A stretch of DNA of 33,237 nt from an uncultured Chloroflexales bacterium (GTDB lineage: Bacteria > Chloroflexota > Chloroflexia > Chloroflexales > Chloroflexaceae). The stretch spans positions 1-33,237 of the forward strand of contig CALANA010000312.1 in NCBI GenBank assembly GCA_937925925.1, written 5' to 3'. This document shows, in pieces, positions 22,986-31,608 of this stretch (the first letter of the stretch is position 1; each line of letters opens with the position of its first letter). The notes under the pieces were generated by a model, which saw only the letters and a list, made by a program, of their open reading frames with translations, did no database searches and was not told where the DNA came from. Made by a program: the position numbers and the translations under genes.

Positions 22986-24860
22986 ATGCGATTGCGCCGT
23001 GCGATTGAGATAGGCACACTGGTCATTATTGGCACGGTGTTAACAGTTGGAATTGTACTCACTGTCCAGATCTTACAGAAGTTGGCATTTGAGGACTTTT
23101 CCATGCAGTTTAGTTTGTGGGCACCAACTCGTCAAGAACGGGCGATTTTGCAATTGCGGGAGACGCTGGGCCGGATCGAACTGGGCGCACCCATCGATCA
23201 ACTGGAGTATGCGCGGCAACGTGATTTACTCAGCGGACGCATTAGAATATCGCGTGAGTTCTTGCTCAACGCCCCGGAGTCACTTCAGGGTGAAAATCAA
23301 TTTGTGACCCGGCTGGAGGAGGAACTGGCGCGTTATATGGCAATAGAAGGACAGCAACCCATAACGCCAGTGTTGGCGCGTCAATTACTGCCGGTCGTTG
23401 ACACAATGCTGGTGTTGAGCCAGGACTTGATTAACTCGCGTCGTCTCAGTATCGAGGCGACCTATCAGCGCGTGATCCAGGGTACCACTGAACTGAAGGT
23501 GATCCAGATTGTCACGCTGTCTGTTCTGTTTCTGATGGGGGGCGGCCTGTTCTGGTTGACCCGTCGCGCATTGGCGAGTGATCTGCTGGTGGCCCAGGCC
23601 CAGGCAGAAGCTGCTGAGCGCCAGAAACATAAGATGGAACTGGTGCATAGTATTTCGCTGTTGCTCAGCAGCTCGCTGGATCAGCAAGAGATTTTTGATC
23701 TGGCGGTACGCGAAGCAGAGAATCTCTTCCGCGCCGATCACGTCGCATTGCTGGTTACGGATATTCACGACGTGAACCAGGGTATGCTTGTCGCAACCCG
23801 TCCGCCGAAACCGACTGTCAACCGGCACATTGCTCTTCGGAATTACCCGCTGGTGAGCGACGTGCAGTCGGCTGGTCGCCCGTTCGTCATACCAGTGCTT
23901 GCCACCGATTCGCATGGAGCGTTCGTTGGCGACATCTTCAAGAATGTGCCGATTGTGGGAATGATGCTTGCACCGATGATTGGGCGCAGCGGGTTGCTCG
24001 GCCTGATTGCCCTGGGGAATTGCTCCGCTCGTGAATATACGCACGAGGAACAGACGCTCTTTCAGGCACTGACGATTTCGGTGGCGACGGCATTGGAGAA
24101 GGCGCGTCTCTACCGAGAGTCGGTGACCCGTGTCGAGCAGGAATTAGAGATTGCGCGCCACATTCAGAGTTATCTCTTTCCCCGTTCGCTGCCGCACATT
24201 GATGGCCTGGCCATGGCTGCGGTGTGTTTGCCAGCACGTGAGACTGGCGGCGATTTTTATGATTGTATTCTCTTACGAGACGAGCGGCTGGCGGTTATCG
24301 TAGGCGATGTGTCTGGCAAAAGCATTCCAGCCGCTATGCTGATGGCCGTTGCGCGGTCAACCGCTCGTTCGGAAGCGTATGATCACGAGACACCGCAGGA
24401 GATGATGCACGAGACAAACCACTGGATGGTGCAAGATATCCCACCGCGCACCTTTATTGCGCTCTCTTACGCCACGGTTGATCTGGTGCAACGGCGACTG
24501 GCGCTGGCGAATGGCGGGCAATTGGCACCTCTGCGCCGCCAGGCCAATGGCACTATTGAATATCTGGAGGCGATCGGGCCATCATTGCCGATCGGGGCGC
24601 TGCCCGATATTCATTATGCGACACTGGATGTGCCGCTTGAGTCGGGTGATTTGATTGTCTTTTATACCGACGGCGTGGTCGAGGCGCATAATAGCCAGCG
24701 GCAACTCTTCGGGTTTGAACGTCTCGAAGCCTTGATTCGCGCCTATGGACATGCGTCGCCGCCGCAATTCATTGAAGTGGTACTACAGTCGATCAAAAAT
24801 TTCACCAATGGCATGAGCCAGCACGATGATATTACGCTGGTGGTGTTGCGCGTGGAGTAA
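22986..24860 (+). CDS. GAF-domain SpoIIE/RsbU-type protein phosphatase
   Basis: 624 aa. Two membrane spans (about 7-30 and 172-192) bracket a ~140-aa extracytoplasmic helical region. A coiled linker follows, then a GAF-type domain (about 225-365) and a PP2C-like SpoIIE domain (about 385-622). Catalytic metal motifs are ETGGDFYD, VGDVSGKSIPAAMLMA, FYTDGVVEAHN and the final DDITLVVLRV. Such enzymes dephosphorylate anti-anti-sigma or similar partner-switch proteins. GGAGG lies 8 nt upstream of the ATG, which follows the previous stop with zero spacing. No anti-sigma or STAS gene is present nearby, so the target is unknown. Confidence 0.94.
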   Translation: MRLRRAIEIGTLVIIGTVLTVGIVLTVQILQKLAFEDFSMQFSLWAPTRQERAILQLRETLGRIELGAPIDQLEYARQRDLLSGRIRISREFLLNAPESLQGENQFVTRLEEELARYMAIEGQQPITPVLARQLLPVVDTMLVLSQDLINSRRLSIEATYQRVIQGTTELKVIQIVTLSVLFLMGGGLFWLTRRALASDLLVAQAQAEAAERQKHKMELVHSISLLLSSSLDQQEIFDLAVREAENLFRADHVALLVTDIHDVNQGMLVATRPPKPTVNRHIALRNYPLVSDVQSAGRPFVIPVLATDSHGAFVGDIFKNVPIVGMMLAPMIGRSGLLGLIALGNCSAREYTHEEQTLFQALTISVATALEKARLYRESVTRVEQELEIARHIQSYLFPRSLPHIDGLAMAAVCLPARETGGDFYDCILLRDERLAVIVGDVSGKSIPAAMLMAVARSTARSEAYDHETPQEMMHETNHWMVQDIPPRTFIALSYATVDLVQRRLALANGGQLAPLRRQANGTIEYLEAIGPSLPIGALPDIHYATLDVPLESGDLIVFYTDGVVEAHNSQRQLFGFERLEALIRAYGHASPPQFIEVVLQSIKNFTNGMSQHDDITLVVLRVE

Positions 24861-24901
24861 GACCAGTTGCTGCATGGCTCACGCTTCAATGGTTTCATGG
24901 T

Positions 24902-24975
24902 CTAACGCCCCATCTTGCAAATGATACACATGCGTGGCAAAGGCGGCGGCAGCCGGGTCGTGCGTTGCCATGAGC
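24902..24975 (-). pseudogene. 74-bp duplicate of the 3' end of an ABC ATPase gene
   Basis: These 74 bases are identical to 25981-26054, inside the minus-strand ABC ATPase gene at 25970-26653. Read on the minus strand they encode [19 protein letters not shown] and on, but continue past the repeat into a different end, ...GALDHETIEA then stop, whereas the full gene ends GALATG. Upstream of the repeat the homology stops abruptly. Together with the full gene's copy it brackets the MNT/HEPN pair. Confidence 0.9.
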
Positions 24976-25072
24976 GTTGCCCAGGACAGCATTTCCGGTA
25001 TCAGGACGCCCTGGGCAGGCATGAAGTGGAGCCTTTGGGTATGCTGGTGTGTTCATCTCTCACCGTAAGCCA

Positions 25073-25115
25073 ACAGGGTATGGTATACTCTTCATGTTTC
25101 TGTGTGCTACCCTGT
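25073..25115 (+). promoter_or_regulatory. promoter and putative operator of the MNT/HEPN operon
   Basis: An extended -10, TGGTATACT (25081-25089), lies about 52 nt before the ATG at 25141. It is enclosed by a perfect 8-bp inverted repeat ACAGGGTA (25073-25080) and TACCCTGT (25108-25115). The arrangement fits autoregulation by the toxin-antitoxin complex or an mRNA leader hairpin. Confidence 0.45.
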
Positions 25116-25140
25116 GAGATCAAACCATACGAGGGTTACC

Positions 25141-25455
25141 ATGACAAAGGTTGTCAGTCAACCATCACCGATTGAACTCATTATTCAGCGATTACAGAAT
25201 ATCTTGCCACAGCTTCGTGAAGAATATGATGTCGAACAACTTGGCGTTTTTGGGTCATATGTACGGAATGAGCAACATACTGACAGCGATATTGATATTC
25301 TTGTGTCATTCCGTAACACGCCTGGCTTATTAAGGTATATTTCACTGGAGCAATACCTCTCTGAGGTATTAGGGGTACGTGTTGATTTAGTCATGGAGAG
25401 TGCATTAAAACCAGCAATTGGCGCACATATTCGTAGCGAGGTGCGATCGATATGA
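25141..25455 (+). CDS. mntA: MNT-domain nucleotidyltransferase antitoxin
   Basis: 104 aa. The minimal nucleotidyltransferase motif is complete: GVFGSYVRNEQHTDSDIDIL, with Gly38-Ser39 and the metal-binding Asp50 and Asp52. In characterised MntA/HepT pairs this enzyme neutralises the HEPN toxin by adding AMP units to a tyrosine. The ATG at 25141 follows GAGGGTT; the frame is open from 25102 but without support. The stop overlaps the HEPN start by four bases (ATGA), the usual coupling for this pair. Base composition is more AT-rich than the surrounding genes, consistent with transfer. Confidence 0.93.
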   Translation: MTKVVSQPSPIELIIQRLQNILPQLREEYDVEQLGVFGSYVRNEQHTDSDIDILVSFRNTPGLLRYISLEQYLSEVLGVRVDLVMESALKPAIGAHIRSEVRSI

Positions 25456-25802
25456 CATCAGAACGCTCATATAGTGATTATCTCGCTGATATTATCGATG
25501 CAATGCAGAAAATCGATCGCTTTATCGAGGACTTCAGCGAAGTACAGTTTCAGCAGGACGAGAAAACGATCTTTGCGGTAGTTCGTGCGCTAGAAATTAT
25601 CGGTGAAGCGACAAAATGCCTTCCCAATACGCTCCGTTCTGCGTATCCGCAGATCCCCTGGAAAGCCATGGCGGGCATGCGCGACAAGTTGATCCATCAC
25701 TATACAGGGGTCGATCTCGAAGTCATATGGAAAACGGCAACCGATGATATTCCGACCCTTTTACCACAGATCCAGCATATATATAGTACAGTAAAATCAT
25801 AG
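25452..25802 (+). CDS. hepT: HEPN-domain toxin (HepT / DUF86)
   Basis: 116 aa, all helical. The diagnostic RX4HXY motif is RDKLIHHY: Arg77, His82 and Tyr84, where the Arg/His pair is the RNase centre and the Tyr the modification site. The upstream segment FAVVRALEIIGEATKCLP is also typical of DUF86. Family members cleave RNA (for example tRNA ends) when released from MntA. It overlaps mntA by 4 bp. Downstream, 25803-25969 shows no gene, only a short open stretch. The pair lies between two identical 74-bp sequences. Confidence 0.93.
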   Translation: MTSERSYSDYLADIIDAMQKIDRFIEDFSEVQFQQDEKTIFAVVRALEIIGEATKCLPNTLRSAYPQIPWKAMAGMRDKLIHHYTGVDLEVIWKTATDDIPTLLPQIQHIYSTVKS

Positions 25803-25969
25803 CATCGTATGTATATATCTAGAGATCGTTCAAAGTGTATAACCATACCCAATCTTCCGCATAACATCGCTCGCATACGCCGCCTTGAATCTATTACCGA
25901 GGCAATCACCCTGCAGTAGCATGCAAAAAAGGTGTTCCTAGAGGGCAGTGTTCTCCAAACTTCCTCTGT

Positions 25970-26653
25970 TCAGCCAGTTGCTAACGCCCCATCTTGCAAA
26001 TGATACACATGCGTGGCAAAGGCGGCGGCAGCCGGGTCGTGCGTTGCCATGAGCAGGGTCATGTCCTCGTGATCTACCAGGGCACGCAGCAGGGTCAGGA
26101 TGTGTTCGCCCGTCTTGCTATCCAGGTCGCCCGTCGGCTCATCGGCCAGGATAAGGCGGGGGCGGATGGCGAGTGCGCGGGCAATGGCGACACGCTGTTG
26201 CTGCCCACCGCTCATCTCGTAGGGGCGATGCTCGGCCCAGGCCGTCAGACCGACCGCACTCAGGCAACGCCGAATACGCCCATCCCACTCACGGCGTGGT
26301 ACGTTCGCTGCCAGACGCAGCCCCAGTTCAACATTCTCATACGCCGAGGCAGTGGGTATCAGCGCAAAGCTCTGAAAGATAAAGCCAATCTGCCGCCGTA
26401 GCGCCGCCAGCGCCGTGCCGTTCAGTGTATTCAGGCGCTGGCCCTCGACGGTAATCGAGCCAGCCGTTGGCTGATCCAACCCACCCACCAGGTTCAGGAG
26501 CGTGGTCTTACCGCTGCCACTCGGCCCCATCAGCACAACGAACGCGCCACGCCGGATCTGCATGTTCAGGCCGCGCAAGGCCCGGATCGCCCGTCCGTGC
26601 AGCATAAACGTCCGCTCGACGCCAGCTAGATCTATTGCTATCGTAGTATCCAT
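25970..26653 (-). CDS. ABC transporter ATP-binding protein, MacB/LolD type
   Basis: 227 aa, a full-length stand-alone nucleotide-binding subunit. Walker [14 protein letters not shown]-loop region [21 protein letters not shown], signature [15 protein letters not shown], Walker [10 protein letters not shown] with DLDSKTGE D-loop, and switch His in MATHD. The VELGLRL insertion and overall length place it with the MacB/LolD/FtsE group that pairs with FtsX-like permeases for lipoprotein or peptide export and envelope stress, but no permease is visible in the window. The last 74 coding bases are duplicated at 24902. The next gene upstream on this strand is Uma2, beyond a repeat array. Confidence 0.93.
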   Translation of the reverse strand: MDTTIAIDLAGVERTFMLHGRAIRALRGLNMQIRRGAFVVLMGPSGSGKTTLLNLVGGLDQPTAGSITVEGQRLNTLNGTALAALRRQIGFIFQSFALIPTASAYENVELGLRLAANVPRREWDGRIRRCLSAVGLTAWAEHRPYEMSGGQQQRVAIARALAIRPRLILADEPTGDLDSKTGEHILTLLRALVDHEDMTLLMATHDPAAAAFATHVYHLQDGALATG

Positions 26654-26753
26654 ATCAGCCCCGGATCAGGTTACAGATATTCCAAAGAAGCGTGGGCCGC
26701 ATCGTCTGTAGAGGAACTCACGCAGGGCATCCACCAGGCATTGCCCTGCGCCC

Positions 26754-27340
26754 ACCATGCGAACCTTGCCCGCAGTGCCCGCATTGCCTCATTGCCCCGC
26801 CGTACCTGCCATGCCCCCATTGCCATACAATGCCAATACCATGATCGTCGGGGCACTGCTGGTGGGTGCCCGCAGCGCCCGCAGCGCCTGCATTGTTATG
26901 CATTACCTCGCATTGCTCCGCATCGCCCACAATGCCGCACAACGCCAATGCCATGATCGTCGGGGCACCGCTTGTGGGTGCCCGCCATGCATGTCAATGC
27001 ATAACAATGCGAACCTTGCCCACAATGCCCGCATCGCCTGCATTGCCCGCATTGTTATGCATTGGTTTGCATCGCCCGCATCGCCCCCATTGCCATACAA
27101 CGCCAATACGATGATCGTAGGGGCACCGCTTGTGGGTGCCCGCATTGGCATGCAACGCCCACAATGCAATGCATCGCAATGCAACGCCCGCCATGTCCTG
27201 CATCGCCCTGCATCGCCCTGCAACGCCCGCCATGCCGGGCATTGCCATGCATTGCTCCGCAACGACCGTCATGGCGATCATCGCCATCGTTGCCCGCAAT
27301 GCCTTCGCTGCGGGCACCCACGAGGGTCGCCCCTACCTTC
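26754..27340. repeat. GC-rich 9-bp-periodic repeat array, left of Uma2
   Basis: Built from words such as GCCCGCATTGCC and CATCGCC, with several copies of a short hairpin unit ATGATCGTnGGGGCACCGCT...GGGTGCCCGC at 26841, 26953 and 27111, and an inverse copy at about 27310-27336. The block 27027-27144 is repeated at 28170-28287 with one mismatch. It gives long open frames on both strands with Ala/Met/Arg or Cys/His-rich text, which I regard as artefacts. No gene seen between 26654 and 27373. Confidence 0.9.
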
Positions 27341-27373
27341 CCCAGCCATAGCAGGCGATGTTTGCCATACCCG

Positions 27374-27985
27374 TCACAACGTTGTGTCTGGCGCACCGGC
27401 AAACAGGTCGGCCACAGGGACGGCAATCATTGGGAGACAATCAAAGGTGACGTGCTGCGGCTCATCGGCGACCAGCGGCCCATCATAACGCCCAGGTACC
27501 CGGAGCCGGTAGCGGCTCACGCTGCGGCGCTGGGGATCAACGATGGCGTATTCCGGCACGCCTGCCGCCGCATACGCTGCCAGTTTCACCCGTTCGTCGT
27601 AGGCGCGATTGCCCGGCGAGAGTACTTCAATAATCAGGTCTGGGACACCGCGGATGCGCCCGTCGCGGATGATCGCCGCGTTTGCCTTCAGAACCACCAC
27701 AAAATCGGGTTGCACCGGGTCACAGCCGGGCATAATCACGCCGATGGGTGCGAGGAAGGTAAAGGCAAGCCCCTGCTCTTTGGACGGTAGACCAATATAT
27801 TGAACTAACGACATCACGATCCACTGGTGAAAATTACTGGGCGCAGTCGTCATAAACAGGGTTCCGTTCAGGATCTCATAGCGATTACCATCGTCAGGCA
27901 GGGCTTCCCAATCGGTGTAGCTCCAGTGGCCCTGGGGCGGCCCGACAACCGCCGGTGCATCGGTTGGAATAATCAAAGTCGTCAT
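27374..27985 (-). CDS. Uma2 family (PD-(D/E)XK) endonuclease-like protein
   Basis: 203 aa. The Uma2 pattern is complete: Glu38 in YEILNGTLFMT, PDFVVV with Asp94, VPDLIIEVLSPGNRAYDERVKLAAYAAAGVPEYAIVDP with Asp116, Glu120 and Lys134. These residues form a PD-(D/E)XK nuclease core; the biological role of Uma2 proteins is unclear. The open frame runs upstream to 28444 through a repeat array, giving a nonsensical MRALRAMRALRA leader. The ATG at 27985 is chosen because GTGGAGC precedes it and the conserved text starts there. The gene is bracketed by nearly identical repeat blocks, suggesting it moved or was copied with them. Confidence 0.92.
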   Translation of the reverse strand: MTTLIIPTDAPAVVGPPQGHWSYTDWEALPDDGNRYEILNGTLFMTTAPSNFHQWIVMSLVQYIGLPSKEQGLAFTFLAPIGVIMPGCDPVQPDFVVVLKANAAIIRDGRIRGVPDLIIEVLSPGNRAYDERVKLAAYAAAGVPEYAIVDPQRRSVSRYRLRVPGRYDGPLVADEPQHVTFDCLPMIAVPVADLFAGAPDTTL

Positions 27986-28069
27986 CGCTTGCTCCACTTC
28001 TGTTCGTTGCTCATCATACCACGATTTTGATATGGTATGGCCTGGCGCAGATGCCGGATTTTGTACAAG

Positions 28070-28690
28070 GGCGATGCTCACAGCGCCGCGGCATGCCGCG
28101 CAACGCCACGCTATGCTGCGCAATGATCGTGCCATCATCGTAGGGGCACCCCTCGTGGGTGCCCGCACTGCCCGCATCGCCTGCATTGCCCGCATTGTTA
28201 TGCATTGGTTTGCATCGCCCGCATCGCCCCCATTGCCATACAACGCCAATACGATGATCGTAAGGGCACCGCTTGTGGGTGCCCGCAACGCCCGCATTGC
28301 CCGCAGCGCTCGCATTGCCCGCAGCGCTCGCATTGCCCGCAGCGCTCGCAGCGCCCGCAACGCCCACAATGCCTGCATCGCCCACCATGCCCGCATCGCC
28401 CACCATGCCCGCATTGCCCGGCATTGGTATGCATTGCTCCGCAACGACCGTCATGGCGATCATCGCCATCGTTGTCCGACAATGTATGACAATGCGGGCA
28501 CCCACAAGCGGTGTCCCTACGATCCGTGTTTTGCAATGGGGAAACAATGCAATGCATCGCAATGCAACACCCGCCATGCCGGGCATTGTCCTGCATTGCT
28601 CCGCAATGACCATCATAGCGGTCATCGCCATCGTTGCCTTCGCTGCGGGCGACCACGAGGGTCGCCCGCACCGACTACGAACAGATATGC
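28070..28690. repeat. GC-rich repeat array, right of Uma2
   Basis: Carries the same units as 26754-27340: hairpin units at 28133 and 28254, inverse units at about 28494 and 28645, the 118-bp block 28170-28287, and a block at 28578-28669 matching 27234-27336. It also contains three exact 18-bp tandem units CGCATTGCCCGCAGCGCT (28293-28346). The tail 28691-28798 shows no gene. Confidence 0.9.
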
Positions 28691-28798
28691 GCTCCATCTC
28701 GGCTTGTCCTCATGTTTGTGCGTCTTTGCCCCTTTGCCCCTTTGCGTTAAAAAGAGCTTCACCGCACATCCGCTTTGCGCTTTCCGCCTTGATGCGCC

Positions 28799-31477
28799 TC
28801 ACTCATCACTAAGGAACGGTTGCCGCCAGCCTTGATAGTCCGGGTCAACCTGGGTGGCACAGGTGTATGGCTCACCGCCGCCCTGAACACAGGCTTGATA
28901 ATCCTCGGTTAGTCGTTGTGCTGTTGCCAATCCCTGTTCTAAATCGGACTGTCCCTGCAATGCCTGGTCAATGGCATAGAAAAACCAGTAAAGATCAATC
29001 GTTTCGGTCATGAAGATATTCGCAGTTGGTGTACTGGTTGGCGACGACTCAAGCGCTTGAAGATAGGCCTCCAGCAACTCAGTCGAACCCGGATTGGCCT
29101 GCGCCTGAAACTCGGCTGATGTGGCTACCGACAGACGTGCCGGGAAATCATTGGTATAATTTGTCAAGAGTGTGGTCGTACTGGTCAGGTACTTGAACCA
29201 CTCCCAGCAGGCTTCTGGATGTTCGCTGCTGGCGGAAATATGCAAGCTCTGGGTCTGGATATCGTTCGCTGTGAGGGGCCGATTGCCCAATGGCAGCGGG
29301 GCTATCGCCAGTTGTAGACCTCCTTCACCACTCATACCGAAGAAGCCCGCACTGCCCAGACTCAACCACATGCCCACACGCCCCTGAAAGATCAAACCGC
29401 CCGCATCAGAGCTAAATCCGCCACCTTGATAGCCTTGCAACTGCTCGTGGGGCGAGTAGTTTTGGAGCAGATCGATATAGTAGCGGAGTGCTTCCAGCAC
29501 CTGCGGATCGGTAAAAGTGGGGCGGATGTTATCGTCCTGACCCTGGGTGAGCGATGCCCCGGCACGATCCACAAAAAACAGAATATCCTCCACATGCGAA
29601 CCATTCGCCGCATAGCCATACTGCCGATCCGCGCCTTCCCCGCTTGTCAACTGTTGCGCTGCGTTCAAAAAATCATCCAGTGTCCAGTCGATCCGGGGGT
29701 AATCCAGCCCAATGTTATCAAAGGCAGTCTGGTTATATTGCAACACGCTGAAGCGCACGGTATAGGGCAGGCCATGCAGCACTGTGCCAGAGCGATAGGG
29801 CGCGAGAAATGCTGCTGGATAATCGTTCAGGTCAAAGCCAGCGTCGGCGTCAACCAGCGGCTGTAGATCGAGGATCACGCTGAGTGCCTCTGGCGGTGGC
29901 GTACCATACCAATCAAAACAATCCGCCTGCGCCATAACATCCTTTAGTTCGAACTCCTCGCTGAAGGCAGGTTCCTGGATCTGGACAAAGATGTCGGTGT
30001 TACGTTGATTAAACTCGCTGGTAACGCGCCGTAGCTGGCCGCGATCACTCTGAAACGGAGTGAAAGTTATGATCGTTGCCCCGTCAGACGCAACATCCGC
30101 CTGAGGCAACTGCACCTCGATTGGTGTATTATCGGGTACGGCGGTCGGCGTGAGTTGCACCTCGGCAATTTTCTCGTTCAGGCTGGCCTGGGCCTCACGC
30201 AGCGCATCCGCCACCGGTTTTTGTTCGCGTAGTGCGGCCGTCAAAGCGCCACCGATAGCCTCCACTGCCAGCGCACCATCCAGCCCCCAGTCGGGGAGCG
30301 GTTGTGCCGGACGCTCCAACACGGCCTGAACTGCGGCCCGTGTCTCGGCGTCCATCTCGGCCCATACGCGGCTCTGTTCGGCCCGGGATCGCTGTGCTGG
30401 CAACTCATTCGTACCACTCATCATACGCGATGCCTGGGCATCGGGCGACTGGCGGCTGAGGAATGACAGCCAGCGCCAGGCGGCCTGCGGATGCTGCGTG
30501 CCACTGCTCATAATGTAGCCCTGCGTATTGGTGAAAAAGGGCAGAGATAAATTGGGAAACGGCACCGTGCCAATTTCAAACAGTGGATCGCCTCCTTCAG
30601 GCCCAAAACTGAGCATATCCGCCTGCCAGATACCCACCCGTTGCTCCATGATAAGCTGGCGCATCATGTCTGAATCCATAAAGGCCTGCTCATCGGCTGG
30701 TCGGGTGTAAATTGCCCCCGTCTGCGCCAGCGCCACGACACGTTCAAGCGCGGCTGCAATCTCAGGCTGTTCGAGGTCGAGCTGATCAGAGGGGGTGAAC
30801 AGGGGATTCTGCCCAATCGCATCCAGTTCGCCCAATAATGCCAGGAAGCCATCCCCCCAATCCAGCAGACCATAGACATCAACCGTCGTACCGGACGTGC
30901 GGGCGATCTGCTCGGCTGCACCAATCATGTCGTTCCAACTCCAGTTGGGATCGGGCGGTGGCAGGTTGTTGATCTCCCACAGGTCTTTGTTGTAGGCCAT
31001 GAGCGGCACGTTCACTGTGTGCGGTAGCATATACAGCCCATCATTCTGGCTGACGGCGCTGATCGCACTGGGAAAGAAATCACTGCGATCCAGGTTTGGA
31101 TCAGCGTCTAGCAGTGGACGCAGATCAAACAGATACCCCTGAGCAATATCACTGCCACTGATACCAAAGACAGCGGCCGTATCAGCCGTGCTGACCATGC
31201 GCCGCATGCGCTGCCCAAAGTCGATCGAGCCGCCAGAGGTGGGATCAACCACTTCCTCAACACTAATGAAGCGCACGCGAATATCCGGGTTTTCGGCGTT
31301 GAAGGTCTGGATCAGCGGCTCATAGCTCTGGCGCTCCCAGTCCTGAGCCATAAAACCAATGGTGACAACACCATCTGCACTATCCGTGCTGCCATCGGTC
31401 GCTTCACCAAACAGACCACATGCACTAAGCATCAGGCCACTGATCACTAAAAGAACCACAAACATATATCGTTTCAT
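28799..31477 (-). CDS. double-domain extracellular solute-binding lipoprotein (family 1 type)
   Basis: 892 aa, about twice the length of a normal sugar-type binding protein. A lipobox LMLSAC (Cys20) marks a lipoprotein. Domain 1 (about 38-440) opens VVTIGFMAQDWERQSYEPLIQTFNAENPDIRV and contains VPLMAYNKDLWE and GGDPLFEIGTVPFP. A short linker with Pro/Thr leads to domain 2 (about 466-892), opening TIITFTPFQSDRGQLRRVTSEFNQRNTDIFV, with VLQYNQTAFDNIGLDYPRIDWTLDDFLNAAQQL and a typical closing segment HPEACWEWFKYLTS. Both halves are periplasmic-binding-protein folds, so one chain carries two binding sites. AGGAG precedes the ATG. An ABC ATPase gene lies 131 bp upstream on the same strand; no permease follows. 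Ligand unknown. Confidence 0.92.
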   Translation of the reverse strand: MKRYMFVVLLVISGLMLSACGLFGEATDGSTDSADGVVTIGFMAQDWERQSYEPLIQTFNAENPDIRVRFISVEEVVDPTSGGSIDFGQRMRRMVSTADTAAVFGISGSDIAQGYLFDLRPLLDADPNLDRSDFFPSAISAVSQNDGLYMLPHTVNVPLMAYNKDLWEINNLPPPDPNWSWNDMIGAAEQIARTSGTTVDVYGLLDWGDGFLALLGELDAIGQNPLFTPSDQLDLEQPEIAAALERVVALAQTGAIYTRPADEQAFMDSDMMRQLIMEQRVGIWQADMLSFGPEGGDPLFEIGTVPFPNLSLPFFTNTQGYIMSSGTQHPQAAWRWLSFLSRQSPDAQASRMMSGTNELPAQRSRAEQSRVWAEMDAETRAAVQAVLERPAQPLPDWGLDGALAVEAIGGALTAALREQKPVADALREAQASLNEKIAEVQLTPTAVPDNTPIEVQLPQADVASDGATIITFTPFQSDRGQLRRVTSEFNQRNTDIFVQIQEPAFSEEFELKDVMAQADCFDWYGTPPPEALSVILDLQPLVDADAGFDLNDYPAAFLAPYRSGTVLHGLPYTVRFSVLQYNQTAFDNIGLDYPRIDWTLDDFLNAAQQLTSGEGADRQYGYAANGSHVEDILFFVDRAGASLTQGQDDNIRPTFTDPQVLEALRYYIDLLQNYSPHEQLQGYQGGGFSSDAGGLIFQGRVGMWLSLGSAGFFGMSGEGGLQLAIAPLPLGNRPLTANDIQTQSLHISASSEHPEACWEWFKYLTSTTTLLTNYTNDFPARLSVATSAEFQAQANPGSTELLEAYLQALESSPTSTPTANIFMTETIDLYWFFYAIDQALQGQSDLEQGLATAQRLTEDYQACVQGGGEPYTCATQVDPDYQGWRQPFLSDE

Positions 31478-31560
31478 CAGTTACTCCTGAGTAAAATTTT
31501 ATCCGTTAGACATAGTTCAAAGCCACTCGCGTTCCAACATGTCAATGCCTGGCGACAGAC

Positions 31561-31593
31561 GCCTGTCACCTGTCACCTGTCACCTGTCACCTG
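31561..31593. repeat. CCTGTCA heptamer array, second site
   Basis: Four and a half CCTGTCA units, the same array as at 6690-6721, here between the ABC ATPase stop and the solute-binding protein start. Confidence 0.85.
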
Positions 31594-31608
31594 AAGACGC
31601 CTCTCGCG

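Noticed and set aside
25855..25920. Short open stretch after hepT resembling protein-coding text
   Set aside because: No start codon, no ribosome-binding site, and too short to support as a gene or remnant.
26757..27790. Long + strand open frames of His/Ala/Met-rich text
   Set aside because: Open in several frames at once because the repeat lacks stop triplets; partly antisense to Uma2.
27986..28444. N-terminal extension of Uma2 with MRALRAMRALRA text
   Set aside because: Encoded entirely by the GC-rich 9-bp-periodic repeat array; the conserved Uma2 sequence and a ribosome-binding site place the start at 27985.
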